Part shown: piece by piece, positions 25,000-34,948 of the stretch
Layout of the letters: each line of letters begins with the position of its first letter
Position numbering within the stretch: position 1 is the stretch's first letter
Assembly: GCF_000018685.1 (NCBI RefSeq)
Contig: NC_010001.1
Location: 2,806,001 to 2,870,000 of the forward strand
Direction of reading: 5' to 3'
Length of the DNA: 64,000 nucleotides
Source: Lachnoclostridium phytofermentans ISDg
GTDB taxonomy: Bacteria; Bacillota; Clostridia; Lachnospirales; Lachnospiraceae
Notes under the pieces: generated by a model
Told to the model about the DNA's origin: nothing
The model's database searches: none
What the model saw: only the letters and a program-made list of their open reading frames with translations
Program-made: the position numbers and the translations under genes

Positions 25000-25266
25000 T
25001 TATCTTCTTTTTAAATGATTATCAATGTAATAATGCATTAATTCCTCTAAAATTTCATCACGTTCGACTTTCATAATCAAACTTCTGGCATTTCTGTGGT
25101 TTGTAATATAGGTCGGATCTCCGGACATGATATATCCAACAATCTGATTTACCGGATTGTATCCCTTCTCAGTTAAAGCGAGATACACGATGTCAATAAC
25201 ATCCTTCACCACGATTTCCGGTTGTTTCTGAACTCTAAAATATTGTGTATTGTTTATCTCCTGCAT
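25000..25266 (-). CDS. ireB: IreB family regulatory phosphoprotein (UPF0297/YrzL)
   Basis: 88 residues covering the whole family: TQYFRVQKQPEIVVKDVIDI, GYNPVNQIVGYIMSGDPTYI, and NHRNARSLIMKVERDEILEE. In Enterococcus IreB is a substrate of the Ser/Thr kinase IreK and affects cephalosporin tolerance; it is not known whether that applies here. It heads the ireB-ruvX-DUF1292 group. No Ser/Thr kinase is encoded in the window. Confidence 0.9.
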   Translation of the reverse strand: MQEINNTQYFRVQKQPEIVVKDVIDIVYLALTEKGYNPVNQIVGYIMSGDPTYITNHRNARSLIMKVERDEILEELMHYYIDNHLKRR

Positions 25267-25393
25267 CTCATCACGCCCTTCCTAGTCAACGGTAATCATT
25301 TAACAAACCTCGATATCCGAATAATACAATTCCATATTGGACCGTTCCTCTTTTTGCAACTTACTAATATCATAATACAAATGTTCGGAAATT

Positions 25394-26794
25394 TCAATCT
25401 ATTATTTCTGAAAGCATGACATCTTCATTCAAATATCCCGTAATACGTACGTTTACTAACTCATTACTTTTTAAGTTTGATACAGGAATAGCAACTTTTA
25501 CATAACGAGTAGTATGACCAATCATATACAAAGTATCCTCTATCATTGTCTCTTCTTCAGTCAAGACAATTTCATTGATTCCGATAAAAGAATCCAAATA
25601 CTTTGCTCTCATCTTTTTCTCTGAATCAAATAAATTTTCACTACGCTTTGATTTTATTTGTTCTGGCACTTGATTTGGCATTGCTTCTGCCTTGGTTCCT
25701 TTTCTCTTTGAATACTTAAAAATATGCATTTGAGAAAATTGAACTTTTTCAAGGAACGCCTTGGTATCTTCAAACTCTTCCTCTGTTTCCCCAGGGAATC
25801 CAACGATTACATCCGTAGTAATTGCAGGATTTTCATAATATGTTCGAATAATCTCACATCGCTTATAATAATCATCCGGAGTATACTTACGATTCATTCT
25901 AACTAGTGTTTCTTTACAACCACTTTGAAGGGATAAATGAAAGTGAGGGCATAATTTTGATCTAGCTAGAGTTTTAACAAATTCTTCAGTGATTATTCTT
26001 GGTTCTAAAGAACTTAAACGAATTCTATTAAGACCTTCTATTTCACTTAAACTTAAAATAAGTGTCATTAAAGGTGAAATACCATTCTCAGGAAGTAAAG
26101 CTGCTTGCTCTTTTACTGATAGGGTCTCAAGACCATAAGAAGATAAATGGATTCCAGTTAAGACTATTTCTTGATATCCATTTTCTACAAGTCGCATCAC
26201 TTCTTTTTTGATTTCCTCTTCACTTCTACTTCTAATTCTGCCACGAGCATAAGGAATAATACAGTAACTGCAGAACTGATTACAACCATCTTGAATTTTA
26301 ATATATGCTCTTGTTTTTTCTGTTACGGCCGCTATTGCTAATTCCTCGTATTCAAAATCATTATCAATATCTATAACAGCATAGTTGCTTTGGTTATCAT
26401 AATATTCATCAACCAAGGAAACAATTTCGTTCTTTTTATTATTTCCAATCACTAAGTCAACGGTATCATCCTCAAGTAAAGCTTCTTTTGCTGCCTGAAC
26501 ATAACAACCAACCGCGATTACTACGGAATTTGGATTATTCTTTTTTGCTTTATGAAGCATTTGACGAGATTTTCGATCCGCAATATTGGTAACTGTACAG
26601 GTATTTACAACATAAATATCAGATAGTTCTTCAAAATCCACAATCGTAGCACCAGCATCTAAAAAAAGTTGCTGCATAGCTTCTGTTTCATAGGAATTCA
26701 CCTTACAACCAAGCGTTAAAAAAGCTACCTTTTTACCTGTTACATTATTAATAGAAGTTTTGTTGGTATTACTCGTTTGATTAATTTCTTGCAT
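25394..26794 (-). CDS. mtaB: tRNA (N6-L-threonylcarbamoyladenosine37) methylthiotransferase
   Basis: 466 residues. Radical-SAM enzyme that adds a methylthio group to t6A37 of tRNA. The N-terminal cluster cysteines are in LGCKVNSYETE, NTCTVTNIAD and VGCYVQAAK; the radical-SAM triad is CNQFCSYCIIPYARGR; the C-terminal TRAM domain ends the protein (RVTITG-type sequence RYVKVAIP...NELVNVRITGYLNE). The long N-terminal start has only a moderate AAAGG site 12 bases upstream. In Bacillus mtaB follows rsmE and prmA; here it is separated from them by thiI and the cysteine desulfurase. Confidence 0.94.
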   Translation of the reverse strand: MQEINQTSNTNKTSINNVTGKKVAFLTLGCKVNSYETEAMQQLFLDAGATIVDFEELSDIYVVNTCTVTNIADRKSRQMLHKAKKNNPNSVVIAVGCYVQAAKEALLEDDTVDLVIGNNKKNEIVSLVDEYYDNQSNYAVIDIDNDFEYEELAIAAVTEKTRAYIKIQDGCNQFCSYCIIPYARGRIRSRSEEEIKKEVMRLVENGYQEIVLTGIHLSSYGLETLSVKEQAALLPENGISPLMTLILSLSEIEGLNRIRLSSLEPRIITEEFVKTLARSKLCPHFHLSLQSGCKETLVRMNRKYTPDDYYKRCEIIRTYYENPAITTDVIVGFPGETEEEFEDTKAFLEKVQFSQMHIFKYSKRKGTKAEAMPNQVPEQIKSKRSENLFDSEKKMRAKYLDSFIGINEIVLTEEETMIEDTLYMIGHTTRYVKVAIPVSNLKSNELVNVRITGYLNEDVMLSEIID

Positions 26795-26887
26795 TTGTAG
26801 CTACAATCCTTTCTATTTTCAGGCTTATCAAAAAATAAACCGGTAATTATCATAAAATATATCATCTTTTTTTCTACACTTTGTATA

Positions 26888-26916
26888 TTGACATTTAATA
26901 GGGTTAAATGTACTAT
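26888..26916 (+). promoter_or_regulatory. Promoter of the HPr-like gene
   Basis: TTGACA (26888-26893), 17-base spacer, TACTAT (26911-26916). The implied leader is about 130 bases and can form small hairpins (TTCCA/TGGAA; TCCTGCGG/CCGC-AGGA), so post-initiation control is possible. Confidence 0.55.
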
Positions 26917-27052
26917 ATTAGTGAGAATAGGTTTCCTGTGTATTCCAGTTATTTTGGAAATAAGGTACCAAAAATTCAAAGTATCCTGCGGGGTTTACAG
27001 TTTCCGCTAAGGACTTGAATAATACATCAACATCATTAAGGAGGAATTTCTC

Positions 27053-27286
27053 ATGAAAACAGTAAAGATTTCATTAAATTCAATTGATAAGGTTAAGTCC
27101 TTTGTAAACGATGTTACTAAATTCGATTCCGATTTTGATTTAGTATCAGGAAGATATGTTATCGATGCAAAATCTATAATGGGTATCTTCAGTTTAGATT
27201 TATCTAAGCCAATCGAACTTAATATCCATGGCGATGGTAATATGGATGAAATTTTAGCAATTTTAGAGCAATACATCGTTGAGTAA
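27053..27286 (+). CDS. HPr-like protein lacking the phosphorylatable histidine
   Basis: 77 residues with AAGGAGG upstream. It aligns with HPr over its whole length: TKFDSDFDLVSGRYVIDAKS and IMGIFSLDL correspond to HPr YDADVNL...LKSIMGVMSL. The HPr active-site segment around His15 is replaced by SIDKVK, so the protein cannot carry PEP-derived phosphate. The regulatory serine (HPr Ser46) is kept as Ser41 in AKSIMG. This combination resembles Crh of Bacillus, which only serves catabolite repression through CcpA, though Crh itself has Gln at that place. I infer a regulatory rather than sugar-transport role. It stands alone between mtaB (divergent) and thiI (convergent). Confidence 0.85.
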   Translation: MKTVKISLNSIDKVKSFVNDVTKFDSDFDLVSGRYVIDAKSIMGIFSLDLSKPIELNIHGDGNMDEILAILEQYIVE

Positions 27287-27299
27287 TTAAACATAATCA

Positions 27300-27334
27300 A
27301 ACAGTTGTTATCTATGATAACAACTGTTTTTTTA
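27300..27334 (+). terminator. Terminator of the HPr-like gene
   Basis: Perfect 13-base arms (27300-27312, 27316-27328), three-base loop, then a run of T; 14 bases after the stop codon. Confidence 0.9.
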
Positions 27335-28510
27335 TTACTTAACTGTAATAACTTCTCTTGTCTCAAGCGCTGTCTTAACCAATTCATCAATTTTTTCTGA
27401 TAGATTAAGCTCATTCTTTTCTATTACAGATAGGATTGGTCTTGTTACCGGATGTTTTGCTACGAAAATTGTACAGCAATCTTCAAAAGGCAATACTGAT
27501 GTTTCAAAAGTCCCAATTCGCTCGGAGATATCGATAATCTCTTGCTTATCCATACCGATTAGCGGACGATATACTGGCATTGTACAAACAGCGTTTGTTG
27601 CAGCTAAGGATTGCATGGTCTGACTTGCTACCTGACCAATACTCTCACCTGTAATTAAACCAAGACACTTACTGCGATTTGCAATTGACTCTGCAATTTT
27701 CATCATATAACGGCGCATAATGATTGTTAATTCTTCATGAGGACACTTCTCATAAATATATAACTGAATATCGGTAAAATTCACGACATGGAGCTTAATA
27801 GGTCCTGTGTAAGCAGATATTATCTTAGCTAAATCAACTACTTTTTGCTTCGCTCGCTCACTGGTATAAGGAGGCGCATGAAAATAAGTTGCTTCTATTG
27901 TTACACCACGTTTTGAAATCATATATCCAGCTACCGGGCTATCAATACCACCAGATAGTAATAACATCGCTTTTCCACCTGTACCAACCGGCATACCGCC
28001 TGGTCCTTTTAAGGTGTTAGAATATACATAAGCTTTGTTACGAACTTCCACGGTAATATATTCCTGTGGTGTGTGAACATCTACTGATAGTTCTGGAAAA
28101 CGGTCTAATAAATAAGCTCCCATCTTGGAACAAATCTCTGGAGATTGAATTGGATACTGCTTGTTACCACGTTTCGCTTCTACTTTAAACGTAAATGGTT
28201 TACGTCCATAAAATTTCTCTACATAATCACCAACTTCTTGTTTAATATCTTCCCAATCGGTTGAATTAATTACTATAACTGGGCTTATTCCTGTAATACC
28301 AAATACTCTTTGTAATGCTGCAACAGTTTCATCGTAATCGAAATCATCTGGACACTCTACAAAAACACGTCCTTGTTCTCTAGAGACTTCAAAGTTTCCT
28401 AGTTTATTTAGGTTAAAACGAATCTGATCTTTTAAAGCGTTCTCAAATATGTGACGATTTTTACCTTTTAGACCTATTTCTGCGTATTTTATTAAAAATG
28501 CTTTATACAT
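27335..28510 (-). CDS. thiI: tRNA 4-thiouridine synthetase
   Basis: 391 residues. The start ATG 28510 has GGAG five bases upstream; nine extra codons upstream are not needed. THUMP domain (about 60-165), then an adenylating PP-loop LLLSGGIDSPVAGYM. It activates U8 of tRNA and transfers sulfur from a cysteine desulfurase. The E. coli rhodanese domain is absent, as in Bacillus, and the conserved late segment ends with EDCCTIFVAKHP. The gene directly upstream is a NifS-type desulfurase, the expected sulfur donor, matching the nifZ-thiI pair of Bacillus. Confidence 0.95.
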   Translation of the reverse strand: MYKAFLIKYAEIGLKGKNRHIFENALKDQIRFNLNKLGNFEVSREQGRVFVECPDDFDYDETVAALQRVFGITGISPVIVINSTDWEDIKQEVGDYVEKFYGRKPFTFKVEAKRGNKQYPIQSPEICSKMGAYLLDRFPELSVDVHTPQEYITVEVRNKAYVYSNTLKGPGGMPVGTGGKAMLLLSGGIDSPVAGYMISKRGVTIEATYFHAPPYTSERAKQKVVDLAKIISAYTGPIKLHVVNFTDIQLYIYEKCPHEELTIIMRRYMMKIAESIANRSKCLGLITGESIGQVASQTMQSLAATNAVCTMPVYRPLIGMDKQEIIDISERIGTFETSVLPFEDCCTIFVAKHPVTRPILSVIEKNELNLSEKIDELVKTALETREVITVK

Positions 28511-28742
28511 AAATTCTCCATTCTTCCACCATCCCATTAATTTAGGTGGTAGCGCAATATTTGTATTGTGAATGAAACTATTCTATAATTTGAAGATTAG
28601 TTTTACTTTCACTGTATGAAAATTGTATTTTTTTCTCTGTAAACAACGGTTTTTTCACTCTTAAAAACATGCCTTCACAGAAATCTGTAAGTTTGTTTCA
28701 AGGATTACACAGTTATAAACTTCAATGTACACTGTTGTCCTA

Positions 28743-29930
28743 TTATTTTCTTGTATAACGTCGTAACATAGGTACTATTTCATTTAGTACCTCCAAGGTA
28801 TAATCAATTTCTTCCATCTTAGTATTGACAGAAAAGCTAAATCTGAGTGTAGAGTCTAGTAAGCCCTTTTCAACACCAATTGCCATCAAAGAACCAGATA
28901 AACTTGGATGATTCGAAGCACATGCAGAACCAGAAGAAACATAGATTTCTCTATCCTCAAGTGCATGCAATAATACTTCACTTCGGATGCCTTGAAAACT
29001 TGCACTCACTAAATGCGGAGCAGTAAAACGTACTCGTTCTGATAAGGATAAGTCTTCTCGTTCTTTAAATACCGCGTTAACAACGACTTCCGGTATCTGT
29101 TGCAATCCTTCAATCATATGAGTTTTTAAGTCATAAAGATGATTGATTTTATCTTCATGATTCTCATAGATTTCACTGATCGCTTGATAAAGACCGGCAA
29201 TTGCAGGAACATTTTCAGTACCAGAACGATAACCTTTTTGCTGTCCACCACCATGAATGATTGGTTTTACCTTAACTTTATCTTTGATATATAAAAATCC
29301 AGCACCTTTTGGTCCGTGGAATTTATGTCCGCTTACAGACATTAAATCAATGCCTTCTTTCTTTGGAAATATCTTAAATTTACCAAAGCTTTGAATTGCA
29401 TCGGTATGAAATAAAACATCCGGCTTTTTCTCTTTCACAAGTTTTGATAATTTTGCAATGTCCTGAATGGCACCGACTTCGTTATTAACATACATAATAG
29501 ACACTAAAATTGTATCATCACAGATCTCATTTAATAACGCTTCCTCAATTACCTTACCGTTTTGATCCACCGGTACGAAGCTCACACGAAATCCAAAGTC
29601 TTCAAGTGCTATTAAAGGATTGTGCACGGATGGATGTTCAAATTGTGTTGTAATAATATGTTTACCGGAACGTTGATACGCAAGTGCTGTACCGATTAAA
29701 GCCATATTATTGGATTCCGTACCTCCAGAAGTAAATACAATCTCCTTTGGTTCTGCCTTAAGAAGCTTTGCAATTGACTCCTTTGCATCTTTGATATATC
29801 GCTCCGCTTCCATACCCTTCCGATGCATTGAGGAAGGATTACCAAAGTTAACGTAAAGTGCATCCACCATGATATCACGCACTGATTCCGATACTTTAGT
29901 TGTAGCGGCATTATCTAAATAAGCTATCAT
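28743..29930 (-). CDS. Cysteine desulfurase (NifS/IscS family)
   Basis: 395 residues. PLP enzyme that removes sulfur from cysteine. Seen: AYLDNAATTKVSESV start, NFGNPSSMHRKG, TSGGTESNNMAL, the PLP lysine in SVSGHKFHGPKGAGF, and the catalytic cysteine in YVSSGSACASNHPSLSG. GGAGG precedes the ATG. It is 232 bases upstream of thiI on the same strand and so is most likely the ThiI-dedicated desulfurase; the general Fe-S cluster enzyme would normally be with iscU, which is not here. Confidence 0.92.
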   Translation of the reverse strand: MIAYLDNAATTKVSESVRDIMVDALYVNFGNPSSMHRKGMEAERYIKDAKESIAKLLKAEPKEIVFTSGGTESNNMALIGTALAYQRSGKHIITTQFEHPSVHNPLIALEDFGFRVSFVPVDQNGKVIEEALLNEICDDTILVSIMYVNNEVGAIQDIAKLSKLVKEKKPDVLFHTDAIQSFGKFKIFPKKEGIDLMSVSGHKFHGPKGAGFLYIKDKVKVKPIIHGGGQQKGYRSGTENVPAIAGLYQAISEIYENHEDKINHLYDLKTHMIEGLQQIPEVVVNAVFKEREDLSLSERVRFTAPHLVSASFQGIRSEVLLHALEDREIYVSSGSACASNHPSLSGSLMAIGVEKGLLDSTLRFSFSVNTKMEEIDYTLEVLNEIVPMLRRYTRK

Positions 29931-30000
29931 ATTACCTCCATATTGGCGTTTTAAGCTTTAAACTAATATATTTCTTCTATATCTTTTAAACTATTAAAAA

Positions 30001-30741
30001 TTATTCTTCCAGTGTTAGCATGAGATAAGAAAGTATTGTTAGACCAGCTGTTTCTGTACGTAGTATTCGCTTTCCAAGTGTGACTGGAATAATTCCATGT
30101 TCCTTAGCTAAATCTACTTCATCTTCCGCAAAACCGCCTTCTGGTCCTATCATAATACCAATCGAGTCTTTCCCTTTGGATTGATTAATTAACGCTCTTG
30201 TCTCGTTGATACCGCTAGCACACTCATAAGGTAAAATTGACAAATCGCATTCGGAAGCCATCTTGATTGCTTCTTGATACGAAACTATCTCATGAACCCT
30301 AGGAATAAATCCTCTACCAGATTGCTTTGCAGCCCCTTCTGCTATTGCCTGCCAACGCTCAAGCTTTTTCTGTTCCTTTTTCTTGTCTTCTAATTTTACG
30401 ATCGTTCGTTTCATCATGACTGGAACAATTTCATAAGCACCAAGTTCTACCGCTTTTTGAACAATCAATTCCATTTTATCTTTTTTCGGTAATCCCTGAA
30501 ACAAGATTAATTTCGCTGGTAACTCAGTGTCTGTTTTTTTACGCTCAGATATAGATAATATAATATTATCTTTTTCAAACTCTGCTATTATACAACAATA
30601 ATCGATGCCTTGTCCATCACAAGCGATTAATTTTTCTCCTATTTTCATACGGAGAACATTTTTTATATGATTTACATCCGCACCCTCGATGCGGATTGTT
30701 GTATCCGAAATGTTGGTTGATTCAATATAAAATCGTTGCAT
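30001..30741 (-). CDS. rsmE: 16S rRNA (uracil1498-N3)-methyltransferase
   Basis: 246 residues, SPOUT fold. The PUA-like N-terminus (about 1-70) is followed by ILFQGLPKKDKMELIVQKAV, AAKQSGRGFIPRV and the knot motif IMIGPEGGFAEDEVDLAKEH with LGKRILRTETAGLTILSYLM. GGGAG precedes the ATG. In Bacillus rsmE follows prmA directly; here the mdx operon is inserted between them. Confidence 0.95.
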   Translation of the reverse strand: MQRFYIESTNISDTTIRIEGADVNHIKNVLRMKIGEKLIACDGQGIDYCCIIAEFEKDNIILSISERKKTDTELPAKLILFQGLPKKDKMELIVQKAVELGAYEIVPVMMKRTIVKLEDKKKEQKKLERWQAIAEGAAKQSGRGFIPRVHEIVSYQEAIKMASECDLSILPYECASGINETRALINQSKGKDSIGIMIGPEGGFAEDEVDLAKEHGIIPVTLGKRILRTETAGLTILSYLMLTLEE

Positions 30742-30899
30742 TTACTCTCCCATCTGCAAAATCACATGCAAGAACCAATTTCAATTATAATAGGTCTTTT
30801 TTCATAAAACATTATAACACGTAACAAGAAAAATGCCACACATAAAATCTTCTGATTAAATAGTATTTTTCATAAAAACAGTAAATTTTATAAAAATAG

Positions 30900-30934
30900 A
30901 ATCTCAAAGCCCAATTCTACAAGGCTTTGAGATT
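30900..30934 (-). terminator. Terminator of the mdx-pullulanase operon
   Basis: Perfect 12-base arms (30900-30911, 30923-30934), 11-base loop, then CTATTTTTA on the minus strand. Confidence 0.8.
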
Positions 30935-30994
30935 CCAAGAAGTTACTATTAACAAAGGGTATTTTTATGGTTACTATTAGTAGCCTATAGTAGC

Positions 30995-33900
30995 CTAGCG
31001 TTTTCTTTTTAAAATCCAGAATAGGACTCCTCCTGCAAGAACACAGACTGTAGCTATGCCGACCCATAACCATGCATTCCCGCTCTCTTTTTCTGCTACT
31101 TCCTGCATATTCGTAGGTAGCTCTTGGATTTCGTCTCCCTTTACTGCATCTTTATCGCCTTTTATTACTGCATCTTTATTCTCTAGAAGAACTAGTGTAG
31201 ATTTTGCGGGCACTTTAATTGTTCCACCTGTTATGGTTTCTATGACATCGGTTCCAGCAGTATCTTGGTTTACTAATACATCCCATGCATTTGCAGAAAG
31301 TACTACTTCCTTTTCTTCTAATGTTCCATTGAATATTAATGCGATTTCTCTACCATCTTTTACCGCATCATGAATTCGGTAAGCAATCACGGAAGAGTCA
31401 GAATCGACAAATTCTAACTTTTGTTGTATTTCTTCTGCTGTCTGCATACGGAATGCATCGTAAGTTTTTCTAAGAGCGATTAATCCTTTGTAATATTCAA
31501 ATAAATCCTTGTATTCTGTCTTATTGTCCCAATTCAACATATTAATGCTGTCTGGCGACTGATAGGAATTATCATTTCCCTTCTTTGTCCTAGCCATTTC
31601 TTCCCCTGCTTGGAAAAACGGAATTCCTTGGGAAGTTAGTACAATTGCCGCAGACAATTTGTTCATCTGTACCAACTCTTCTTTAGACGCCATTTTATTC
31701 GTTTCTAACAGCTTATCCCATAAAGTCAGGTTGTCATGTGCAGATGCATAATTAATGGTCTGTGACGGCTCATTTGCCCAAAAACGGCTGGAATATGGCA
31801 CACCGCTTAAATTCACTTGTGGATGAGAAACAGATGCTACGATACCGAATTTTATGGATTCATCCCTATTGGAGACATTGCGTTTTCCACTGTTAATAAA
31901 TCCTGTATCAGAAGCATCAAATACACTACCCTTTATGGCGTCTCGTATATCATCGCTAAAGCATGCAATTCTTTCATTGAGTTCTACTGCATTATTCTTA
32001 ATTGCCTGCTTTGAATCTGGTAGAGGAGTAGACCCTCCTGTCCATCCTTCCCCGTACAGAAGAATAGATGGATCTATTTTATCTAAAGCTTCTCTTACCA
32101 TGTTCATTGTTTCTATGTCATGTAACCCCATTAAGTCAAACCGGAAGCCATCTACTTTATACTCTGTCGCCCAATAAACTACGCTATCAACAATAAATTT
32201 TCTTACCATGGCACGTTCTGAAGCTGTCTCATTACCACAACCAGAGCCATTAGTGAAATTTCCGTTTATGTCAGTTCTGTAATAATATCCTGGCACTAAG
32301 GATGTAAAGTTGGAATCTCCTGCCGTATAAGTATGATTATAAACCACGTCCATAACTACATGTAGGCCATTTTCATGCAGAGCCTGAACCATCTCCTTAT
32401 ATTCCCTGACACGTACTTCCCCTTGATAAGGATCCGTAGTATAAGAACCCTCCGGAAGATTATAGTTCTGTGGGTCATATCCCCAGTTAAACTTATTTTC
32501 ACCCAGTTTCGACTCATCAATGGTTTTATAATCAAAGCTTGGAAGAAGGTGGACATGGGTGACACCAAGTTCCTTCATATGGTCAAGACCAGTAGAAAGA
32601 CCAGCACTATTCGTTGTCCCTGTTTCTGTAAATCCAAGAAACTTCCCCTTATTTTCAATTCCAGAGTTTTCATTCATGGAAAGGTCTCTAACGTGAATTT
32701 CATATATCACCGCATCCACCGGATTTTTAAATTCTGGTGAACTATGTTCTCTAAAGCCATCTGGGTCCGTTTCAGATAAATCAATTACCATACCTCGCTC
32801 ACCGTTTACACCTGCCGCTTTTGCATAGGGATCAACTACAAGCTTTGTTTTTCCATCTACTGTAACTTGGTATACATAATATTTATTTTTTAAATCTCCT
32901 TCTATTTCTGCCTGCCAAACACCAGCGCCAGTTTGCTTCATAGGGTAAGTTATCTCCGGTTTCTCCCCGTCTTTGGCTTCTCCATGCGGATAAAAAAGTA
33001 CAGAAATACTTTCCGCAGAAGGTGACCATACCTTAAATACAGTCTTTTCCTTGCTATACGTTGCACCTAAATCATTACCCTCATAAGTATAGGCGGCTTC
33101 AAATTCTTCTGAGGTATAGAGCCCTGAATCAAGGGTTAAATTCCGGCTTCCATAGTCTGTTTTTGATAATGCATATTTCTTTGACATATCCAAAGGTTCC
33201 TCCATCGTGATAATAAAAGTATCTGCATATCCTTCCTTGATTGTTTTGTATTCACTGTCCCTTGTACTTGTCGCTTCCACCTTGGAAACAGCTAATTTCG
33301 GCGAAAGTTTAAATCCATCCTGCTTGATATCATCTACTCTGCAAGGAACGGAAAGCTTGACTGTTATTTCCTTCATGGAAGTAATCAATGCCGATTCAAT
33401 TTCCTTACTTCTCTTGATAAAGTCAGCCTTCGGTGAAATAGTTCCTGTTCCCTGCATCCAATACATCTCTAGCTTACTTTCCTCATCAATTTTGGCCGTA
33501 GAAAAAGAAACACCTTGATAATCCTCTTCTAACCCATTTTTTAATACATCAAGTGTTATCTTTTTACCATATTTGACTTCTTTTTCTGCTTTTAATATAC
33601 CATTTTCAATACGCATATGCTCTTTAGTAAGAAAATCTGTCGTCCCATCCTCAAAGGTTAATCGAAATGAAATATCCGTATACTCTTCATCATACCTTAA
33701 GTAATTAAGCTTAAGCTGGAAAGATTCTATTGATACCTCTTTTTCATACCCTTCTGGTGCTTCATAAGAAAATGTGCTCTCTCCACTGGATATCCAGATT
33801 TCATCCCCAAGTGATGTATCAATAAACCGGTCCTCCGAAACATCTTTTTCCCAAGAATCCGTACGGACAATAAACCCTATCCTGTCTGCACTCTTATCCA

Positions 33901-34126
33901 GAGAAACCGAAACATACGGCCCAAATGCATCTTCTCCATCAAAATAATATGCCGCGCCATCTTTTCCTTCTGCCCATAACCACAGATTCCATTTTTCATA
34001 ATCGCCATCATCCCTATGATAATGAATCGTAATGGTATCTGTAGCTCCTTTTGCATTCTTTGTCTGAACACCTATCATCGAAAGCAAAAGGGCAACAACT
34101 AGCATTCCAACTATAATTCTTCGCAT
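30995..34126 (-). CDS. pulA: Cell-wall/membrane-anchored type I pullulanase
   Basis: 1043 residues. Signal peptide (1-28), a CBM41-like starch-binding domain (TITIHYHRDDGDYEKWNLWL), further beta domains, a CBM48-like region (YSKEKTVFKVWSPSAESISV) and the GH13 catalytic barrel. Catalytic residues: Asp664 in GFRFDLMG, Glu693 in LYGEGWTGG and Asp798 in SAHDNL; the pullulanase signature NWGYDPQNYNLPEGSY is present. A C-terminal hydrophobic segment with KRKR at the end anchors it to the membrane. It cleaves alpha-1,6 bonds of pullulan, starch or glycogen outside the cell, feeding the MdxEFG importer. Its start overlaps the preceding gene by 16 bases. Confidence 0.93.
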   Translation of the reverse strand: MRRIIVGMLVVALLLSMIGVQTKNAKGATDTITIHYHRDDGDYEKWNLWLWAEGKDGAAYYFDGEDAFGPYVSVSLDKSADRIGFIVRTDSWEKDVSEDRFIDTSLGDEIWISSGESTFSYEAPEGYEKEVSIESFQLKLNYLRYDEEYTDISFRLTFEDGTTDFLTKEHMRIENGILKAEKEVKYGKKITLDVLKNGLEEDYQGVSFSTAKIDEESKLEMYWMQGTGTISPKADFIKRSKEIESALITSMKEITVKLSVPCRVDDIKQDGFKLSPKLAVSKVEATSTRDSEYKTIKEGYADTFIITMEEPLDMSKKYALSKTDYGSRNLTLDSGLYTSEEFEAAYTYEGNDLGATYSKEKTVFKVWSPSAESISVLFYPHGEAKDGEKPEITYPMKQTGAGVWQAEIEGDLKNKYYVYQVTVDGKTKLVVDPYAKAAGVNGERGMVIDLSETDPDGFREHSSPEFKNPVDAVIYEIHVRDLSMNENSGIENKGKFLGFTETGTTNSAGLSTGLDHMKELGVTHVHLLPSFDYKTIDESKLGENKFNWGYDPQNYNLPEGSYTTDPYQGEVRVREYKEMVQALHENGLHVVMDVVYNHTYTAGDSNFTSLVPGYYYRTDINGNFTNGSGCGNETASERAMVRKFIVDSVVYWATEYKVDGFRFDLMGLHDIETMNMVREALDKIDPSILLYGEGWTGGSTPLPDSKQAIKNNAVELNERIACFSDDIRDAIKGSVFDASDTGFINSGKRNVSNRDESIKFGIVASVSHPQVNLSGVPYSSRFWANEPSQTINYASAHDNLTLWDKLLETNKMASKEELVQMNKLSAAIVLTSQGIPFFQAGEEMARTKKGNDNSYQSPDSINMLNWDNKTEYKDLFEYYKGLIALRKTYDAFRMQTAEEIQQKLEFVDSDSSVIAYRIHDAVKDGREIALIFNGTLEEKEVVLSANAWDVLVNQDTAGTDVIETITGGTIKVPAKSTLVLLENKDAVIKGDKDAVKGDEIQELPTNMQEVAEKESGNAWLWVGIATVCVLAGGVLFWILKRKR

Positions 34127-34917
34127 AAAAACAGCTCCTTTTCTTTTTTATCATATTTTGTAGAAATAAAAACACATAACAATATTGACAACAATTCAAA
34201 AATAATAATATGTAGAGCTGGTACAGCAAATCCGATCAGCATGCTAAGAAGCGCTGGCGAGGCTGACGCCATAAGTAATATCCGAAACCTAAGCCAGAAC
34301 GACATAGGCGAAGACGTCATCCTATAAGCTTTTAAAAGAACCGTCAGTACCAAGTAAAAAAACATCTGTAGGATAACCAGCGTGACGAAAAGCAGCGCCA
34401 ATATAGGAAAAAGCAGGGAAGTATAATACCCATTATTCACAGAAACATCATTAAACACCGTACCAAACCCCATATTTGAAGCTCTTTCTCTGGAATACCC
34501 TTCCATAAACACTACCAACTGGCTGCTCCCAGCATGAATCAAAACATAGTCATTTGAAAAACAAAACCATGTCTCTTTCTTACTTAAACTATTAAGTTCT
34601 GAATTCTCAAAAGATTTCTTAATCCACACCCCTGGCATATCTTCCTTTGGTGCAATCACGATCTCATCGTCTAAACTTTCTAAAGAGATTCCTAAATCCT
34701 TTAATGAAATATCTGTCTGAAAAGAGATGCTATACAGCCTGGAATACAATTCGTATGGCTCTGCGATAATAATAGAATAAAACAGCGGAAGATATAAGAT
34801 CAATGTAATCAAAAGAAACTGTAGTACAAGAAACTGTCTTTTTAGCCTTCCTGCTGTCTTAACAAATTTAAAAAAATCTCCAAATCCCAATGTACAGGCA
34901 AAGATAAATTCACGCAA
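34111..34917 (-). CDS. DUF1189 family membrane protein (MdxH/YvdJ-like)
   Basis: 268 residues from TTG 34917, which has GGGAGGGG at good spacing; a longer in-frame start at 34968 would overlap mdxG. Membrane segments near 30-55, 175-200, 215-235 and 240-260 flank an extracellular loop of about 120 residues. The family member YvdJ (MdxH) is encoded in the Bacillus maltodextrin operon in the same position, after the permease genes. Its exact task is unknown; an accessory to the transporter is inferred. The stop overlaps the pullulanase start, indicating translational coupling. Confidence 0.75.
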   Translation of the reverse strand: MREFIFACTLGFGDFFKFVKTAGRLKRQFLVLQFLLITLILYLPLFYSIIIAEPYELYSRLYSISFQTDISLKDLGISLESLDDEIVIAPKEDMPGVWIKKSFENSELNSLSKKETWFCFSNDYVLIHAGSSQLVVFMEGYSRERASNMGFGTVFNDVSVNNGYYTSLLFPILALLFVTLVILQMFFYLVLTVLLKAYRMTSSPMSFWLRFRILLMASASPALLSMLIGFAVPALHIIIFELLSILLCVFISTKYDKKEKELFLCEEL

Positions 34918-34948
34918 GCCATCACCCCTCCCTTCAAAGCCTGATTTC

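Noticed and set aside
26740..26979. Minus-strand 79-codon frame overlapping the start of mtaB
   Set aside because: Covers the promoter of the HPr-like gene and shows no protein-like conservation or ribosome site.
28510..28560. T-box-like GGTGGTA sequence upstream of thiI
   Set aside because: It is on the wrong strand for thiI and is only part of a small CCACC/GGTGG hairpin; no T-box architecture.
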